This document shows, one piece after another, positions 1-8,669 of a stretch of DNA of 64,000 nt. The translations under genes and the position numbers were made by a program. Position 1 is the stretch's first letter, and every line of letters starts with the position of its first letter. The stretch comes from Acidobacteriota bacterium (GTDB lineage Bacteria > Acidobacteriota > Terriglobia > Terriglobales > Acidobacteriaceae), in the NCBI GenBank assembly GCA_003224905.1, contig QIAA01000052.1:26828-90827 (forward strand), in the 5' to 3' direction. The notes below the pieces were generated by a model. That model made no database searches and was not told the origin of the DNA. It worked only from the letters and a program-made list of their open reading frames with translations.

Positions 1-556
1 ACGTATAGGTCCCCGCAACCGCGGTTGGGTTAGCTGAAACCTTCAGAGTCGATGTGCCTGAGCCTGTGAGCGACGAAGGCGTGAAGCTTGAAGTCGTCTT
101 CTTTGGCAATCCGCTCAGAGTGAGGGTTACTGTTCCCGAGAACGGGCCTTGAGTTCCAATGCTCACTGAATAAGTTGTCCTTGATCCGCGACTGATGGTC
201 TGTGACGTAGGACTTGCCGAAATGGTAAAGTCCGAAGGAACTGTCACAACCAGGGTTATGCTCGTGGTATGGGTGAGAGCGCCGCTGGTCGCAGTGATGG
301 CGATTGGATAAGATCCCGCCGGTGTCGTAGTCGCCGTAGTGATTGTCAATGTTGATGATCCGGAACTGCTGATCGTGGTGGGGCTGAAGCTGGCGCTGGC
401 CCCTGCTGGTAATCCGCTAGCGCTCAAACCTACATTGCCATTGAATCCATTCAACGCGGTCACGGTTACCGAGTAAGTGGTGGTGCTGCCCTGGGTAATC
501 GTTCGCGAAGATGGGGTTGCCGAGACCGAGAAATCAGGGGCTGGCGGAGCTTGCAT
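1..556 (-). CDS. Ig-like repeat protein, N-terminal part (runs off the window)
   Basis: Read on the minus strand from an ATG at 556, this frame stays open to the left edge, about 185 residues. It holds two copies of a roughly 90-residue Ser/Thr/Gly-rich bacterial Ig-like repeat. Each copy begins with a D-F-T/S-I/V-S-A-x-P-x-S motif and contains a S-G-L-P motif followed by a S-F-x-P motif. Such repeats are normally found in secreted or surface proteins of Acidobacteria. No signal peptide precedes the first repeat, there is no Shine-Dalgarno sequence, and the ATG overlaps the stop codon of the upstream protease gene (TAATG). The true start may lie upstream in the same frame, which stays open a little further inside the protease gene. 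The repeat assignment is clear; the start is uncertain. Confidence 0.65.
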   Translation of the reverse strand, partial: MQAPPAPDFSVSATPSSRTITQGSTTTYSVTVTALNGFNGNVGLSASGLPAGASASFSPTTISSSGSSTLTITTATTTPAGSYPIAITATSGALTHTTSITLVVTVPSDFTISASPTSQTISRGSRTTYSVSIGTQGPFSGTVTLTLSGLPKKTTSSFTPSSLTGSGTSTLKVSANPTAVAGTYT

Positions 557-1710
557 TAGATGAACAAAAGTTGCCACGGAAGGCGTGCCTGCGCTGCCTG
601 CGTACTCAGGAAGCGCAGGACATGGCCACGGGAGAAAACCCCCTGTAGGTGTCCATCGGAAACAACCGGCAGCTGGTTCATGTCCTCGCGGCTCATCAGT
701 TCAAGGGCGCGGATGGCAGGCGTGTCCGGGGCGACGGTGCGCAGCTGACTGAGCGGACGCATCACACTTTGCACGCTGGTCTGCGACCAGCTCTCGCGAT
801 CAACTTTCTTTACCTCATGGGTCGTGATCAGTCCGGATACCCGGTCGTTTTGGACAACGACGAAGCAGCGGCGTCCAGTTCGCAACACGTACTCGTCGAC
901 AAAATCCTGCAAGCTCAGATGACCCTCCACAGTAGCGCAGTCGCGGTCCATGATATCGGCGACACGCCGGTTCCGGAGTCCTGCGATCAGTTCTACCTGA
1001 ACGTAGCTGGAACGCGCCGCATCAAGCAGGAACCAACCGATAAACGCCAGCCACAGTCCGCCATAGTTCGCGCCTACGAAGAATCGAAACAAGCCTGACA
1101 AGATAAACAGAAACGCCACAACCTGGCCGATCTGAGCCGCGAGTCTCGTGGAGCGCTCGGCATTGCGAGTGATCCACCAGATGGCGGCACGCAAGACACG
1201 CCCACCGTCCAGCGGGTAACCGGGAATCATGTTGAAGACAGCCAGCATGATGTTGATGTAACCGAGCCAAACCAGCACGGAGATTAAAGGAGTAGCAGCT
1301 TCGGTGCCGGGCGTCCAACCACTCACCCAAGCGGTCCCGAGCACAACCAGGCCGATTACGACACTCATAATCGGACCAGCGATGGCAATCCAGAATTCGG
1401 ATTTGGCGTCCGAGGCTTCTGTTTCGATCTGCGATACGCCTCCGAGGGCGAACAGGGTAATGGCACGGACGCGCAAGCCACGCGCCTTCGCCAAGAGGGA
1501 ATGCGCGAGTTCATGGAGCAGGAGTGCAGCGAAGAACAACAGACCTGTGGCCACCGCGGCCATCCATACCACAATGCTGCTCCACTGTGGCGCCACCGCA
1601 CGGAAATGTTGAGCAAGAGAAAGCGCAATCAGCAGCGCGATGATGAACCAGCTGTAGTCAAGACCGATCGAGATGCCGGCGATCCGACCGACCTTAACTT
1701 GTGCCTTCAT
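556..1710 (-). CDS. M50 site-2 protease-type membrane metalloprotease with CBS pair
   Basis: This 384-residue protein is a multi-pass membrane zinc protease of the S2P/M50 family. The zinc-binding H-E-L-A-H motif is at about residues 66-70 inside a membrane helix, and the second metal/active-site motif N-x-x-P-x-x-P-L-D-G-G-R is near 160-172. About six hydrophobic segments fill residues 15-235. A pair of CBS domains follows, roughly 250-375, including a M-x-R-P-x-S-Q-L linker. CBS domains in this subfamily are thought to sense nucleotides, while the protease cleaves membrane-embedded substrates such as anti-sigma factors or signal peptides. The neighbours do not reveal the substrate. Family membership is secure; the role is open. 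Confidence 0.92.
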   Translation of the reverse strand: MKAQVKVGRIAGISIGLDYSWFIIALLIALSLAQHFRAVAPQWSSIVVWMAAVATGLLFFAALLLHELAHSLLAKARGLRVRAITLFALGGVSQIETEASDAKSEFWIAIAGPIMSVVIGLVVLGTAWVSGWTPGTEAATPLISVLVWLGYINIMLAVFNMIPGYPLDGGRVLRAAIWWITRNAERSTRLAAQIGQVVAFLFILSGLFRFFVGANYGGLWLAFIGWFLLDAARSSYVQVELIAGLRNRRVADIMDRDCATVEGHLSLQDFVDEYVLRTGRRCFVVVQNDRVSGLITTHEVKKVDRESWSQTSVQSVMRPLSQLRTVAPDTPAIRALELMSREDMNQLPVVSDGHLQGVFSRGHVLRFLSTQAAQARLPWQLLFI

Positions 1711-2083
1711 GGTCGTGAAATCTCAGAAGCACGGCATAACACGCTCGTATTCTAGACGAAACTACGCATCTGGAAGAGGGGATAGGCTATTCGGCGCTGC
1801 TACGCAATTCGCTTATGCGCTGTCGTCCGGTCGTGTAGTTTAGAGGTCAACAGGTCAACACTGAAGTTTCTCGGGCGAACGATCATCTGGTCGTGTATTC
1901 CTGCCGATGGATCATGGTGTTTGGTGGATGGGAAGGCTGTTTACAACAATACAAACAATTTCCCACTCTGCGGCAAGCACTCGACTCGTCAAAGTTTAGT
2001 TGTTTCCAAGTGGCCCGTGAGAACGAAGCCGCTCGCACACGCGTTTCAAAATCCAGACCAAGCTAGGAGTGGTCCCGACAGTG
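1711..2083. other. Intergenic stretch, no gene seen
   Basis: No convincing reading frame is present between the protease start and the end of the DUF2934 gene. The only repeat noticed is a tandem copy of the 8-mer AGGTCAAC at 1844-1851 and 1852-1859. It should contain the protease promoter, but no clear -35/-10 pair was recognised. Confidence 0.5.
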
Positions 2084-2524
2084 TTATTGGAATCGCTCCA
2101 GGGCGGAAGATTCTTGTAGCGGCATCAGGCGCCCCGCATTGGTGGCGAAGGGGCAGGCCAACAGGTGCTCTTCCATGTCGTTCTTGGCGCGTTCCATATC
2201 AACCTGTTGCTTAGCCGCGAATTCCGTATTGATTCGGTAAAGCACCGCGGAACGAGCCGCATGGTACTTGGCTAGCTTGGATCCGTAGACCCGGTTGAGA
2301 TTTTCGCACTCTCGGCAATTTGTCATTGGTCGTCGGTTCAACATCTCGCGCTCGGCTTGGACCCAGTCCTGCTGGTCTTTACCAGGTTTACGACCGCGGC
2401 ATTCGTAGAGCTGATGGGCACGTTCTCTAATCTTGTTTTCTAACGTTGGTGCATCGGAGATTGTCGCCACTCGTGCCAGCGTGTCTTGGGCACGGTAAGA
2501 ATTTTGGGCTTTGCTGGCGTGCAT
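2084..2524 (-). CDS. DUF2934 domain protein
   Basis: This 146-residue soluble, charged protein contains at about residues 30-65 the pattern I-R-E-R-A-H-x-L-Y-x-x-R-G, then D-x-x-D-W-x-x-A-E-R-E. That matches the short DUF2934 helical module, which is abundant in Acidobacteria and Proteobacteria and has no known function. A C-x-x-C-x-x-L pair lies just behind it near residue 73. The C-terminal half looks helical. It stands alone, with non-coding DNA on both sides. The start at 2524 is the first ATG; no strong ribosome binding site was identified, so the N-terminus could be shorter. Confidence 0.7.
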   Translation of the reverse strand: MHASKAQNSYRAQDTLARVATISDAPTLENKIRERAHQLYECRGRKPGKDQQDWVQAEREMLNRRPMTNCRECENLNRVYGSKLAKYHAARSAVLYRINTEFAAKQQVDMERAKNDMEEHLLACPFATNAGRLMPLQESSALERFQ

Positions 2525-2732
2525 GCGTGGGAATCAGACATGCTGAACCTCCCGGTCCATTATTTCCTAAGGGGAAGATGCTTCAGATGGACTGACTTAG
2601 CTCAGAGAACCTGAACGAGGAACGGAAGTACTCACTCATCCTTCACCGTACGCTGATTGTTCTGCTGTGTCAAACATCGCCGAGGGCGTCTAAGCCCTTT
2701 CGATAAGAGGGTTAGCACAAGTCGCGTGGTCA

Positions 2733-2987
2733 ATGTTGAACAGCTTCGCAGGAACTTCTCAGGTAGCGTCATCTTTAGCCGAGGCACACATCCTTAAACT
2801 ATACTCTAATCTCAGAGACATCTTCTGCTACAGCTGCCGGACGAATGTACCCGTAGTTAGAGATCTCTTGCCAAAGAATTGGCGTTGGGTTTTCTACGTC
2901 GTAGGTAGAACCAGGGATGGACAAGAGGTTAAGGCCCACGTCCCAATGTGCCCACAATGTCACAACAAGGGACTGTGGCGGGTGTAG
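2733..2987 (+). CDS. Possible small zinc-ribbon-like protein
   Basis: This 84-residue frame carries two Cys pairs, C-Y-S-C near residue 32 and C-P-Q-C near residue 73. About 40 residues rich in aromatic and basic side chains lie between them, an arrangement seen in zinc-ribbon folds. No strong Shine-Dalgarno sequence precedes the ATG at 2733 and the gene stands alone. A longer opposing frame at 2799-3182 looks less protein-like. It may be a real small gene or chance; I cannot assign a function. Confidence 0.35.
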   Translation: MLNSFAGTSQVASSLAEAHILKLYSNLRDIFCYSCRTNVPVVRDLLPKNWRWVFYVVGRTRDGQEVKAHVPMCPQCHNKGLWRV

Positions 2988-3316
2988 AGGCCACATTGAC
3001 AACACGTTTGGCGGTGAACCTTCTTTAGAGCAAGAGGGGAGATGTGACCAGGAAATCAAGTGCGACCCTAGCTGGAACAGGTCGAGAAAATTAGAACAAG
3101 CGAAGAGGAAGAATTGGTGGCGCGTATGACTATGCGTGCGAAACGTCCGGGCTTGTGTCTGAACTGAACGATGCTTGAGCAACGGGGCACACCCGGCACT
3201 TTCGCCGTTGTCATCGGCGGCGCTTATCGCACCGCACCAGAATGCGGTCCTAAGGTGGGGTAAAGTTGATATTAGCCGCCAAAGGATTTCTTGTCAGGCG
3301 CTCTTTTTAGACGTGA
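2988..3316. other. Intergenic stretch, no gene seen
   Basis: Short frames exist in this region but none has a plausible start, composition or motif. Nothing else was recognised. Confidence 0.4.
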
Positions 3317-3541
3317 TCGCGGAGAAGGCAGACCTATGGCCCGGAATACACGCTTCCGGCGAATTTGCTGCGGCTCAAGAGCAGAGGATTGGGTGCAAAG
3401 CGGTCACTCGCAATTCGGGAGTTTGCTTTGGGATTGGAGGCGCTGGAGCGGTTCGTTCATCAAGAACCACTCCGCAGAGTTCACGAGTGTGTATTCGGAG
3501 TCCTGGCGCTAGAAAGCGAACCAGTTGATCCGAGACTGTAG
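3317..3541 (+). pseudogene. Protein-like frame without a start, probable gene remnant
   Basis: Between a TGA at 3314-3316 and a TAG at 3539-3541 the frame encodes about 74 residues with a strongly protein-like, amphipathic composition: a basic N-terminal part, then a long helix rich in Leu, Glu, Arg and Val. There is no ATG or GTG in the frame. A TTG near 3370 would give a protein of about 57 residues, but it has no ribosome binding site. It may be the 3' end of a decayed gene or a short TTG-started gene. No family is recognised. Confidence 0.3.
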
Positions 3542-3771
3542 TTTGAGCACGAAAGGTTTAGCAAACACTCTTTGTGGTCGATGCCTCAGCGTCGATTTCG
3601 CTGTGTTAAGATAAATCTCGCATGAGAACACAGAAATTTGTAGGCGGTTTGGGGGCGGTTAAGCCAGAACCAGCCACCATCCTGGACAGAGGATGCGAAC
3701 TGTGCGTTTTATGCAAAGCCTGCAGAAGCCTTATCCATAGCGGCTTTTGACGAAGTCTGAGTTTTGAGCGT

Positions 3772-3848
3772 GGGGACGTAGTTCAGTTGGTTAGAACGCT
3801 GCCCTGTCACGGCAGAGGCCGCGGGTTCGAGTCCCGTCGTCCCCGCCA
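3772..3848 (+). tRNA. tRNA-Asp (anticodon GTC)
   Basis: The 7-bp acceptor stem GGGGACG pairs with CGTCCCC at 3838-3844, the discriminator is G at 3845, and CCA (3846-3848) is encoded. The D arm is GTTCAGTTGGTTAGAAC. The anticodon loop CTGTCAC places GTC at 3806-3808 on a CTGCC/GGCAG stem. The T arm contains GGTTCGAGTCC. Every part of a canonical elongator tRNA is present, so the Asp assignment is firm. Confidence 0.98.
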
Positions 3849-4286
3849 ATTTTGCAGCCCAGGGAAAGTGTTCAGCGGCGCTCTTACAAAGCATCGGTCA
3901 GCACTGAGTGACGGATACGTGGCGCACCAGATTGCCCCGAAATCGCAATGCTGCTTCTGCTATTTAGTCGCAGCTACGGAATTCCAGAAAATCATTCAAC
4001 ATCGAGGGAATGAGCAAGGAAGCACGCTATTCCGCTCAGTCTTGATTCGCGCGCGCATTTGATAAACTCTCAGTTCACCGCTGCTTCCTCCACATCCCAG
4101 CTGAAGAATCAAGGCGAGTCGAAAATCACTCCCAACGCGCGGTTCAGCGTTTTTGTCTTTCTCAAGCGATCTGCGGAGATCCGAATCCGAGGCTTGCTCC
4201 CGGCAACCGGATCCCTTGGACTATCCTCAGCGACGTTCACGATCTAGTCTGATGGCTAAATTGCGCATTGGCAGCGGCAGGCCAAT
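3849..4286. other. Region after tRNA-Asp with no recognised gene
   Basis: About 440 bases separate the tRNA from the 3' end of the AAA ATPase gene. Two short plus-strand frames exist but have neither a ribosome binding site nor recognisable motifs. Direct repeats of the tRNA 3' end, which would mark a past integration, were not seen. Confidence 0.45.
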
Positions 4287-4300
4287 TACCTTGCAAGGTA
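4287..4300. repeat. Perfect 14-bp palindrome downstream of the AAA operon
   Basis: TACCTTGCAAGGTA at 4287-4300 is its own reverse complement. It lies 49 bases beyond the stop codon of the last gene of the PspA/ABC/AAA operon. There is no adjoining T-run, so it is not a standard intrinsic terminator. It could be a protein-binding site, or chance. Confidence 0.4.
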
Positions 4301-4349
4301 CGACGTGGGGCTGACGCCGCCCCCATCTGGAATCGGTATTGAGGGAATC

Positions 4350-6104
4350 CTACTCCTGGCCCGTCTGCCTCGAAAGCGCAAACAATTCATTGGCGCGCCG
4401 GATCAGTTGGCTGCGCTCGACATTGCGGTATTGCTCAGGCAGCAGGCTCTTGCTCGTGCATTCCAGAACCGCTACCAGATTCTGAAGATCGATTTCGGTC
4501 GGATAATAGGGAGGAATGAAATCTTCCAGAGCTGACTTCAAGTCTTCCCTATCCACTGAGGATTTATTGCGCAGCGCGCTTGCCAGTTGACTGCGAACCA
4601 GCACTGCCTCAATATCTGCGCCGGAGAGAGTTCCCGAGTTCGACAGGAAAAATTTCTCTACGTCAGCTGGAAACAGAGACATGCCGATTTTCTTCTGCAT
4701 TGCACGCAAAAGCGCAAGACGTTCTTCCGGCGTGTCAGGATAAAACAGAGCAATATGTTCTTCGGCGCGGCCTTGCCTCTTTAAATCCACGGGGAGAAGG
4801 TCGGGCCGGCAGGTGAGCAGAAACCAGATCACTTTGCCGCGGTACTCGGTGTTTCCCATGAACTGCGCAATTTGCGCAAAGACCCGATTACTTACTCCGC
4901 TGTCACCGGAGCTGGAGCGATCTCCCAGTTGCGCGTCCGCCTCGTCCACGATCACTGCGATGGGACTCATCGCTTTCAGCAGATTCAGCACTCGCTCGAG
5001 GTTTCCTTCCGTGACCCCTTGCCACATGCTGCGAAAGTTTTTCAGCGTTACCGCCGGGATGCCGACTTCTCCGGCAAAGCAGGTCGTAATAAAAGTCTTG
5101 CCGGTTCCTACTGGACCGCAGATTACGTATCCCATCGGAAGCACGTTGGTGTTGCCGGCACGAATTGCTGTGGCCGCGTCTTTTAACTTTCTTTTTGCCT
5201 GATCGTTTCCCGCGACGTAAGACAAATCGAACCGGCTCTGGACAAACTCCAGCAGCCCGCCGGATTCGGCCTCAATGAGATCCTTCTTTTGCTGGCCAAT
5301 AAATTTCATGGTGAGCGGCTGGCGATTCTGCACCGCGTGCGCGATCAGGCTCTGCAACTGCACTCGTTTCAGTCCGGCACCCAATTTGGCCAACGTGGAC
5401 TCGTTGACATCGGAGCCCGGGGGGAGCGGCTGCTTCTTCAACTGCCACCGAATAAATTCCAACCGTTCCGCCTCATCCGGAAGAGGGATTGAGATCGCCG
5501 AGACACCCGGATTCTGAACGATCCCCTGATTTAGTTCGATTTGGTTTTCGGAGATCAGGCAAATCGTGACATCGGCGTTGAGGAAGCTCGGATTGCGCGC
5601 CCATCGCTTCAGGATGACCAGGGAATTACGGTCCTCCGCAGACATGCTGGACAAATCGCCGGCCGGAGCTATCGTTTCTGCAAAGTCAATGACCAGACCA
5701 ATTTTTTTTCCGTCCGCGATCCGCAGGCGCAGATAATTGTCCAGCAGATTCAATACCGCGTCCGGATTCCGCGGGATGCCCTGCGCGTACGTGGTAGCGT
5801 GATAACTGTCGTACCCTTCCAGAGCGTGGCGAAAATCGGACTGGCTCTCGGCTGATCCAAAACTCAGGCCGCCGCGGTCATAGTGGAGCATGAGATCTCG
5901 TTGCCCGAACAATGCTCCAGAGAGAAACTCATCGAGCGCGACGAAGTCCACGCCATCCGGTTTGCGTATGGGGACAAAATCCCGCACGTTGCCGTAGAGC
6001 ACGAACATCGCAAAGGAACGTGAGTAGTACTTCTCGGAAAACTCGCGTGCCCAGGCCGTGAGCGCCTCAAGGTAGTTTGCCGAGGTTGGGCTAGTCGCCG
6101 GCAT
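4350..6104 (-). CDS. Two-domain AAA+ ATPase of the PspA/ABC operon
   Basis: This 584-residue protein has a C-terminal classical AAA domain. Walker A is G-P-V-G-T-G-K-T at 330-337, Walker B is V-I-V-D-E-A-D at 384-390, sensor-1 is near T431, and R443/R446 could serve as arginine fingers. Residues about 20-260 resemble a second AAA-like domain that has lost its P-loop but keeps a Walker-B-like strand (L-V-I-D-F) at 137-141. This is like Ycf46-type or Cdc48-type two-ring ATPases with one dead module. No membrane segment is visible, so it should act in the cytoplasm, remodelling a partner protein. It is the last gene of the operon. Its ATG directly abuts the preceding stop (TAAATG), so it is probably translationally coupled. 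The substrate is unknown; PspA or the two-TM coiled-coil protein next door are the obvious candidates. Confidence 0.85.
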   Translation of the reverse strand: MPATSPTSANYLEALTAWAREFSEKYYSRSFAMFVLYGNVRDFVPIRKPDGVDFVALDEFLSGALFGQRDLMLHYDRGGLSFGSAESQSDFRHALEGYDSYHATTYAQGIPRNPDAVLNLLDNYLRLRIADGKKIGLVIDFAETIAPAGDLSSMSAEDRNSLVILKRWARNPSFLNADVTICLISENQIELNQGIVQNPGVSAISIPLPDEAERLEFIRWQLKKQPLPPGSDVNESTLAKLGAGLKRVQLQSLIAHAVQNRQPLTMKFIGQQKKDLIEAESGGLLEFVQSRFDLSYVAGNDQAKRKLKDAATAIRAGNTNVLPMGYVICGPVGTGKTFITTCFAGEVGIPAVTLKNFRSMWQGVTEGNLERVLNLLKAMSPIAVIVDEADAQLGDRSSSGDSGVSNRVFAQIAQFMGNTEYRGKVIWFLLTCRPDLLPVDLKRQGRAEEHIALFYPDTPEERLALLRAMQKKIGMSLFPADVEKFFLSNSGTLSGADIEAVLVRSQLASALRNKSSVDREDLKSALEDFIPPYYPTEIDLQNLVAVLECTSKSLLPEQYRNVERSQLIRRANELFALSRQTGQE

Positions 6105-6983
6105 TTAGCTGGTTATCCGGATGCGCTGGCCGCCCGCTGAAGCGGGAGTATCGTTTAGAGACATTAAGCCATCCAGTTCCGGGGCTACGCTGCTGAAAAT
6201 GGATTCGACCTGCTGCACGGTTTGTTCGGTCTGTTCGACATCGCGTACAAGGTTCTCAAGCTGATCGCTCACCTGCTGCGGGTCGCGCATGGTCACGGAT
6301 TGGTCGCGGACCAGGTGTAGGACGTCCTCGACCGCCGAGCATTGTGCGTCGACTACTCTGCCGTTATCGCGCAGCTTCTGATATTTTTCCAGACGCTTGG
6401 TCAAAATCTCAATACGCTTCTTGTTGATGTCCTGAACCTGAGGAGGATCGCTGTTGAGCGTTCGCTGCAAGCCGGCAATTTCACGCTTAATTTCATTTGG
6501 GTCGGTGCTCTCGAGGTACTGTTGCTGCTGGCATGCCACGGTCAACAGCCGGGCATAACCGCGCAGCAAGCCCTCGAGCCGGGAATCCATTTGCTGCAAG
6601 AAGATTTGTGAAGTAGTGGACAGTTGGGCAAAGTTGGCGCGGATCGAGCCGCAGACTTCGGCCAGTCGAATGTACCGGCTCTTGAGCTCCGACGGTAAAC
6701 TGCGCAACAGCTCCGTGAACTGCTGCTGATGGTGCCGCTGCTCTTCCGCGAATTTCCATGACTTAACCAGGCGCTGAAAACGGCTATTCTGGGGAACTAT
6801 GGCCAGGTACATCAGCTCCACTCCGGCCGCCAGCACTATAGGCAGGAAGCTGCCGCTCAACAGTGCGAAGGCGCCGGCCCCGGCAAGGGCGATCCAGTTG
6901 TATTGGAGATTGAAGGCTTCCTTGACAAAGCTGATTTCATGCCGCTGATCGCCGCTGGGCTGATCCTGAAAGGCGGCAACCAT
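6105..6983 (-). CDS. Two-TM coiled-coil membrane protein, function unknown
   Basis: This 292-residue protein has a short polar N-terminus. A hydrophobic hairpin follows at about residues 29-65, then some 220 residues of charged, Gln/Glu/Arg-rich sequence typical of long coiled coils. No catalytic motif is visible. The likely topology is a membrane hairpin with a large cytoplasmic helical domain. It lies between the ABC ATPase and AAA ATPase genes with TAAATG junctions on both sides, so it should be made in step with them. A scaffold that ties the AAA ring or PspA to the membrane would fit, but that is inference. Confidence 0.75.
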   Translation of the reverse strand: MVAAFQDQPSGDQRHEISFVKEAFNLQYNWIALAGAGAFALLSGSFLPIVLAAGVELMYLAIVPQNSRFQRLVKSWKFAEEQRHHQQQFTELLRSLPSELKSRYIRLAEVCGSIRANFAQLSTTSQIFLQQMDSRLEGLLRGYARLLTVACQQQQYLESTDPNEIKREIAGLQRTLNSDPPQVQDINKKRIEILTKRLEKYQKLRDNGRVVDAQCSAVEDVLHLVRDQSVTMRDPQQVSDQLENLVRDVEQTEQTVQQVESIFSSVAPELDGLMSLNDTPASAGGQRIRITS

Positions 6984-7814
6984 TTAGACACTCACCCGCA
7001 CATTCCCACCCGCTCCCGGCGCACGACGCAGGCGACCGAGAACATAACTCTGCAGTTCATGAAATTCATTTCGTTCTTTCAAGCCCAGGTCACGCGGCCG
7101 TTCAAACGGGACTTGAACGTCTTCGACAATTGTTCCCGGGTGCGAACTCATAATGAAAATTCTATCGGCGAGATAGATCGCCTCTTCAACGTCATGCGTC
7201 ACAAATAGAATTGTGCTGGCGCTTTCATCCCATACACGCAGGAGAAGCTGCTGCATCTCGCTGCGGGTTTGCGCGTCTAGCGCGCCAAAAGGCTCATCCA
7301 TCAGGATTACCGCCGGACGCAACGCCAGGGTTCGTGCAATCGCAACCCGCTGCTGCATTCCTCCGGAAAGAGTCTCCGGATAGGAATTTTCGAATCCTTT
7401 GAGTCCTACCGCATCGATCAACTGCGCCACGGTTTCTTTGCGCTTCGCGTCCCCCACGCCGTTGATCTTCAATCCGTAGGCTATGTTACCAGCTACCGTC
7501 AGCCAGGGAAACGAGGTGTATTTCTGAAACACCATGCCTCGATCTCTACCCGGGCCATGCACCGGCTGATCATTTACCAGCACTTCGCCGGTGTCGGGGC
7601 GATCAAGTCCGGCGATCATGCGCAGCAGCGTAGATTTGCCGCACCCCGACGGCCCGAGCAAAACGCGGAATTCTCCAATGTCGCGGCCTTCGCGAGAATA
7701 CGCGTCTTCCACATTGAACTTAATGTCCTGCACTGCATCGATTCGCTTTCCCTCAGGAGAGAGAAAGCAGCGGCTGACATTGCGCACGGTAATCTTGGAC
7801 TTTTTAGGTTCCAT
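6984..7814 (-). CDS. ABC transporter ATP-binding protein, NitT/TauT type
   Basis: This 276-residue nucleotide-binding subunit has all expected motifs: Walker A G-P-S-G-C-G-K-S-T at 54-62, Q-loop Q97, signature L-S-G-G-M-Q-Q-R at 149-156, Walker B ending in catalytic E174, and H-loop H207. The F-P-W-L-T-V segment at about 102-107 is typical of the nitrate/taurine/sulfonate subfamily (TauB/SsuB/NrtD). It pairs with the permease encoded just upstream; the two genes overlap by 11 bases. Importers of this family normally take up small anions or sulfonates. The substrate here may differ because the solute-binding partner carries an OmpA domain. Confidence 0.93.
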   Translation of the reverse strand: MEPKKSKITVRNVSRCFLSPEGKRIDAVQDIKFNVEDAYSREGRDIGEFRVLLGPSGCGKSTLLRMIAGLDRPDTGEVLVNDQPVHGPGRDRGMVFQKYTSFPWLTVAGNIAYGLKINGVGDAKRKETVAQLIDAVGLKGFENSYPETLSGGMQQRVAIARTLALRPAVILMDEPFGALDAQTRSEMQQLLLRVWDESASTILFVTHDVEEAIYLADRIFIMSSHPGTIVEDVQVPFERPRDLGLKERNEFHELQSYVLGRLRRAPGAGGNVRVSV

Positions 7815-8661
7815 GTTTCACCGCCTTCAAATGGGCGCTGGCGCTGGGGACAGCAGCACCCGCAGCCGCGAAACTCGGAGTCGTTCTGCGCCATGGAAAT
7901 AGGCGATGTTCAAGGAAAGTAAGCAGGAATCGGAACAGGAAGGCAGCAATACCGATGGCGATGATTCCAGCGTACACACGCTCGAAATCCAAAACCTTTC
8001 GCGCCGCTTCCACCATGTAGCCGACACCTTTGCGGGCATTCACCATCTCGGCAAGAATCACATAAGTCCAGCCAATGTCGTAAAGAATGCGGAAGGAGGA
8101 AAAGATTGCGGGAAATGAGGCGCGGAACAGCAGCCAGAGCACATGCCGCCGTTTTGCGCCCAGCGTGTAGGCGGTTTCGAGCAGAGAGTTATCGACTCGA
8201 TTGACCTCTTCCACTACCACTGCCAGCAGGTAAAAGAACATTCCAAACCACAGGAATGCAACCTTCATCATTTCGTCCATCCCGAAGAGGGCAATGAAGG
8301 CGGGAAGGAAGGCTGTCAGCGGCATCGCGCGCATAGGAGCGGCGACAGGGTTGATGAACTCAAACAGCCAGCGATAGCTGGCCATTAGAATGCCCAACGG
8401 AACGGCCACGACCGTACACCAGAAGAACGCTTGGGCGATGCGCCACCAACTCTTCACCACGTTCCCCAGCAGATCGTATTCGGTCCACAATTTTCCGAAT
8501 GCCCGAATCACCCCCATGGGCTTGGGAAGAGAGAACGGCGGCAGGATTTCCCAATTAGTAAGGATGATCCACAGAAGAATGATCAGCCCCCAGCTCAGGA
8601 AGCCCAGCATGACTCGCAGACGTGGCGAGACTTCTCTCCGAATCGTGAACAGATCATGCAT
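7804..8661 (-). CDS. ABC transporter permease, NitT/TauT type
   Basis: About 285 residues with six hydrophobic segments. The cytoplasmic E-A-A-like coupling loop, seen as E-T-A-Y-T-L-G-A, is typical of BPD_transp_1 permeases and of the TauC/SsuC group. Two starts are possible: a TTG at 8673 that would overlap the upstream stop (TTGA), and an ATG at 8661 preceded by a weak GAAGAG. I use the ATG. It lies between the OmpA-fused binding protein and the ATPase, completing an importer. Nothing in the sequence identifies the solute. Confidence 0.88.
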   Translation of the reverse strand: MHDLFTIRREVSPRLRVMLGFLSWGLIILLWIILTNWEILPPFSLPKPMGVIRAFGKLWTEYDLLGNVVKSWWRIAQAFFWCTVVAVPLGILMASYRWLFEFINPVAAPMRAMPLTAFLPAFIALFGMDEMMKVAFLWFGMFFYLLAVVVEEVNRVDNSLLETAYTLGAKRRHVLWLLFRASFPAIFSSFRILYDIGWTYVILAEMVNARKGVGYMVEAARKVLDFERVYAGIIAIGIAAFLFRFLLTFLEHRLFPWRRTTPSFAAAGAAVPSASAHLKAVKHGT

Positions 8662-8669
8662 GGGACTCT

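Noticed and set aside
649..1098. 149-codon plus-strand frame inside the protease gene
   Set aside because: Opposite-strand shadow of the clearly conserved M50 protease gene.
1844..1859. Tandem 8-mer AGGTCAAC as start of a repeat array or CRISPR
   Set aside because: Only two copies and no spacers.
2799..3182. 127-codon minus-strand frame
   Set aside because: Composition is not protein-like, has no ribosome binding site, and overlaps the more plausible CxxC frame.
3709..3894. Minus-strand frame of 61 codons over tRNA-Asp
   Set aside because: It is the reverse of the tRNA gene, a well-known source of false small proteins.
3849..4349. Integrated element next to tRNA-Asp
   Set aside because: No integrase gene and no repeat of the tRNA 3' end was found.
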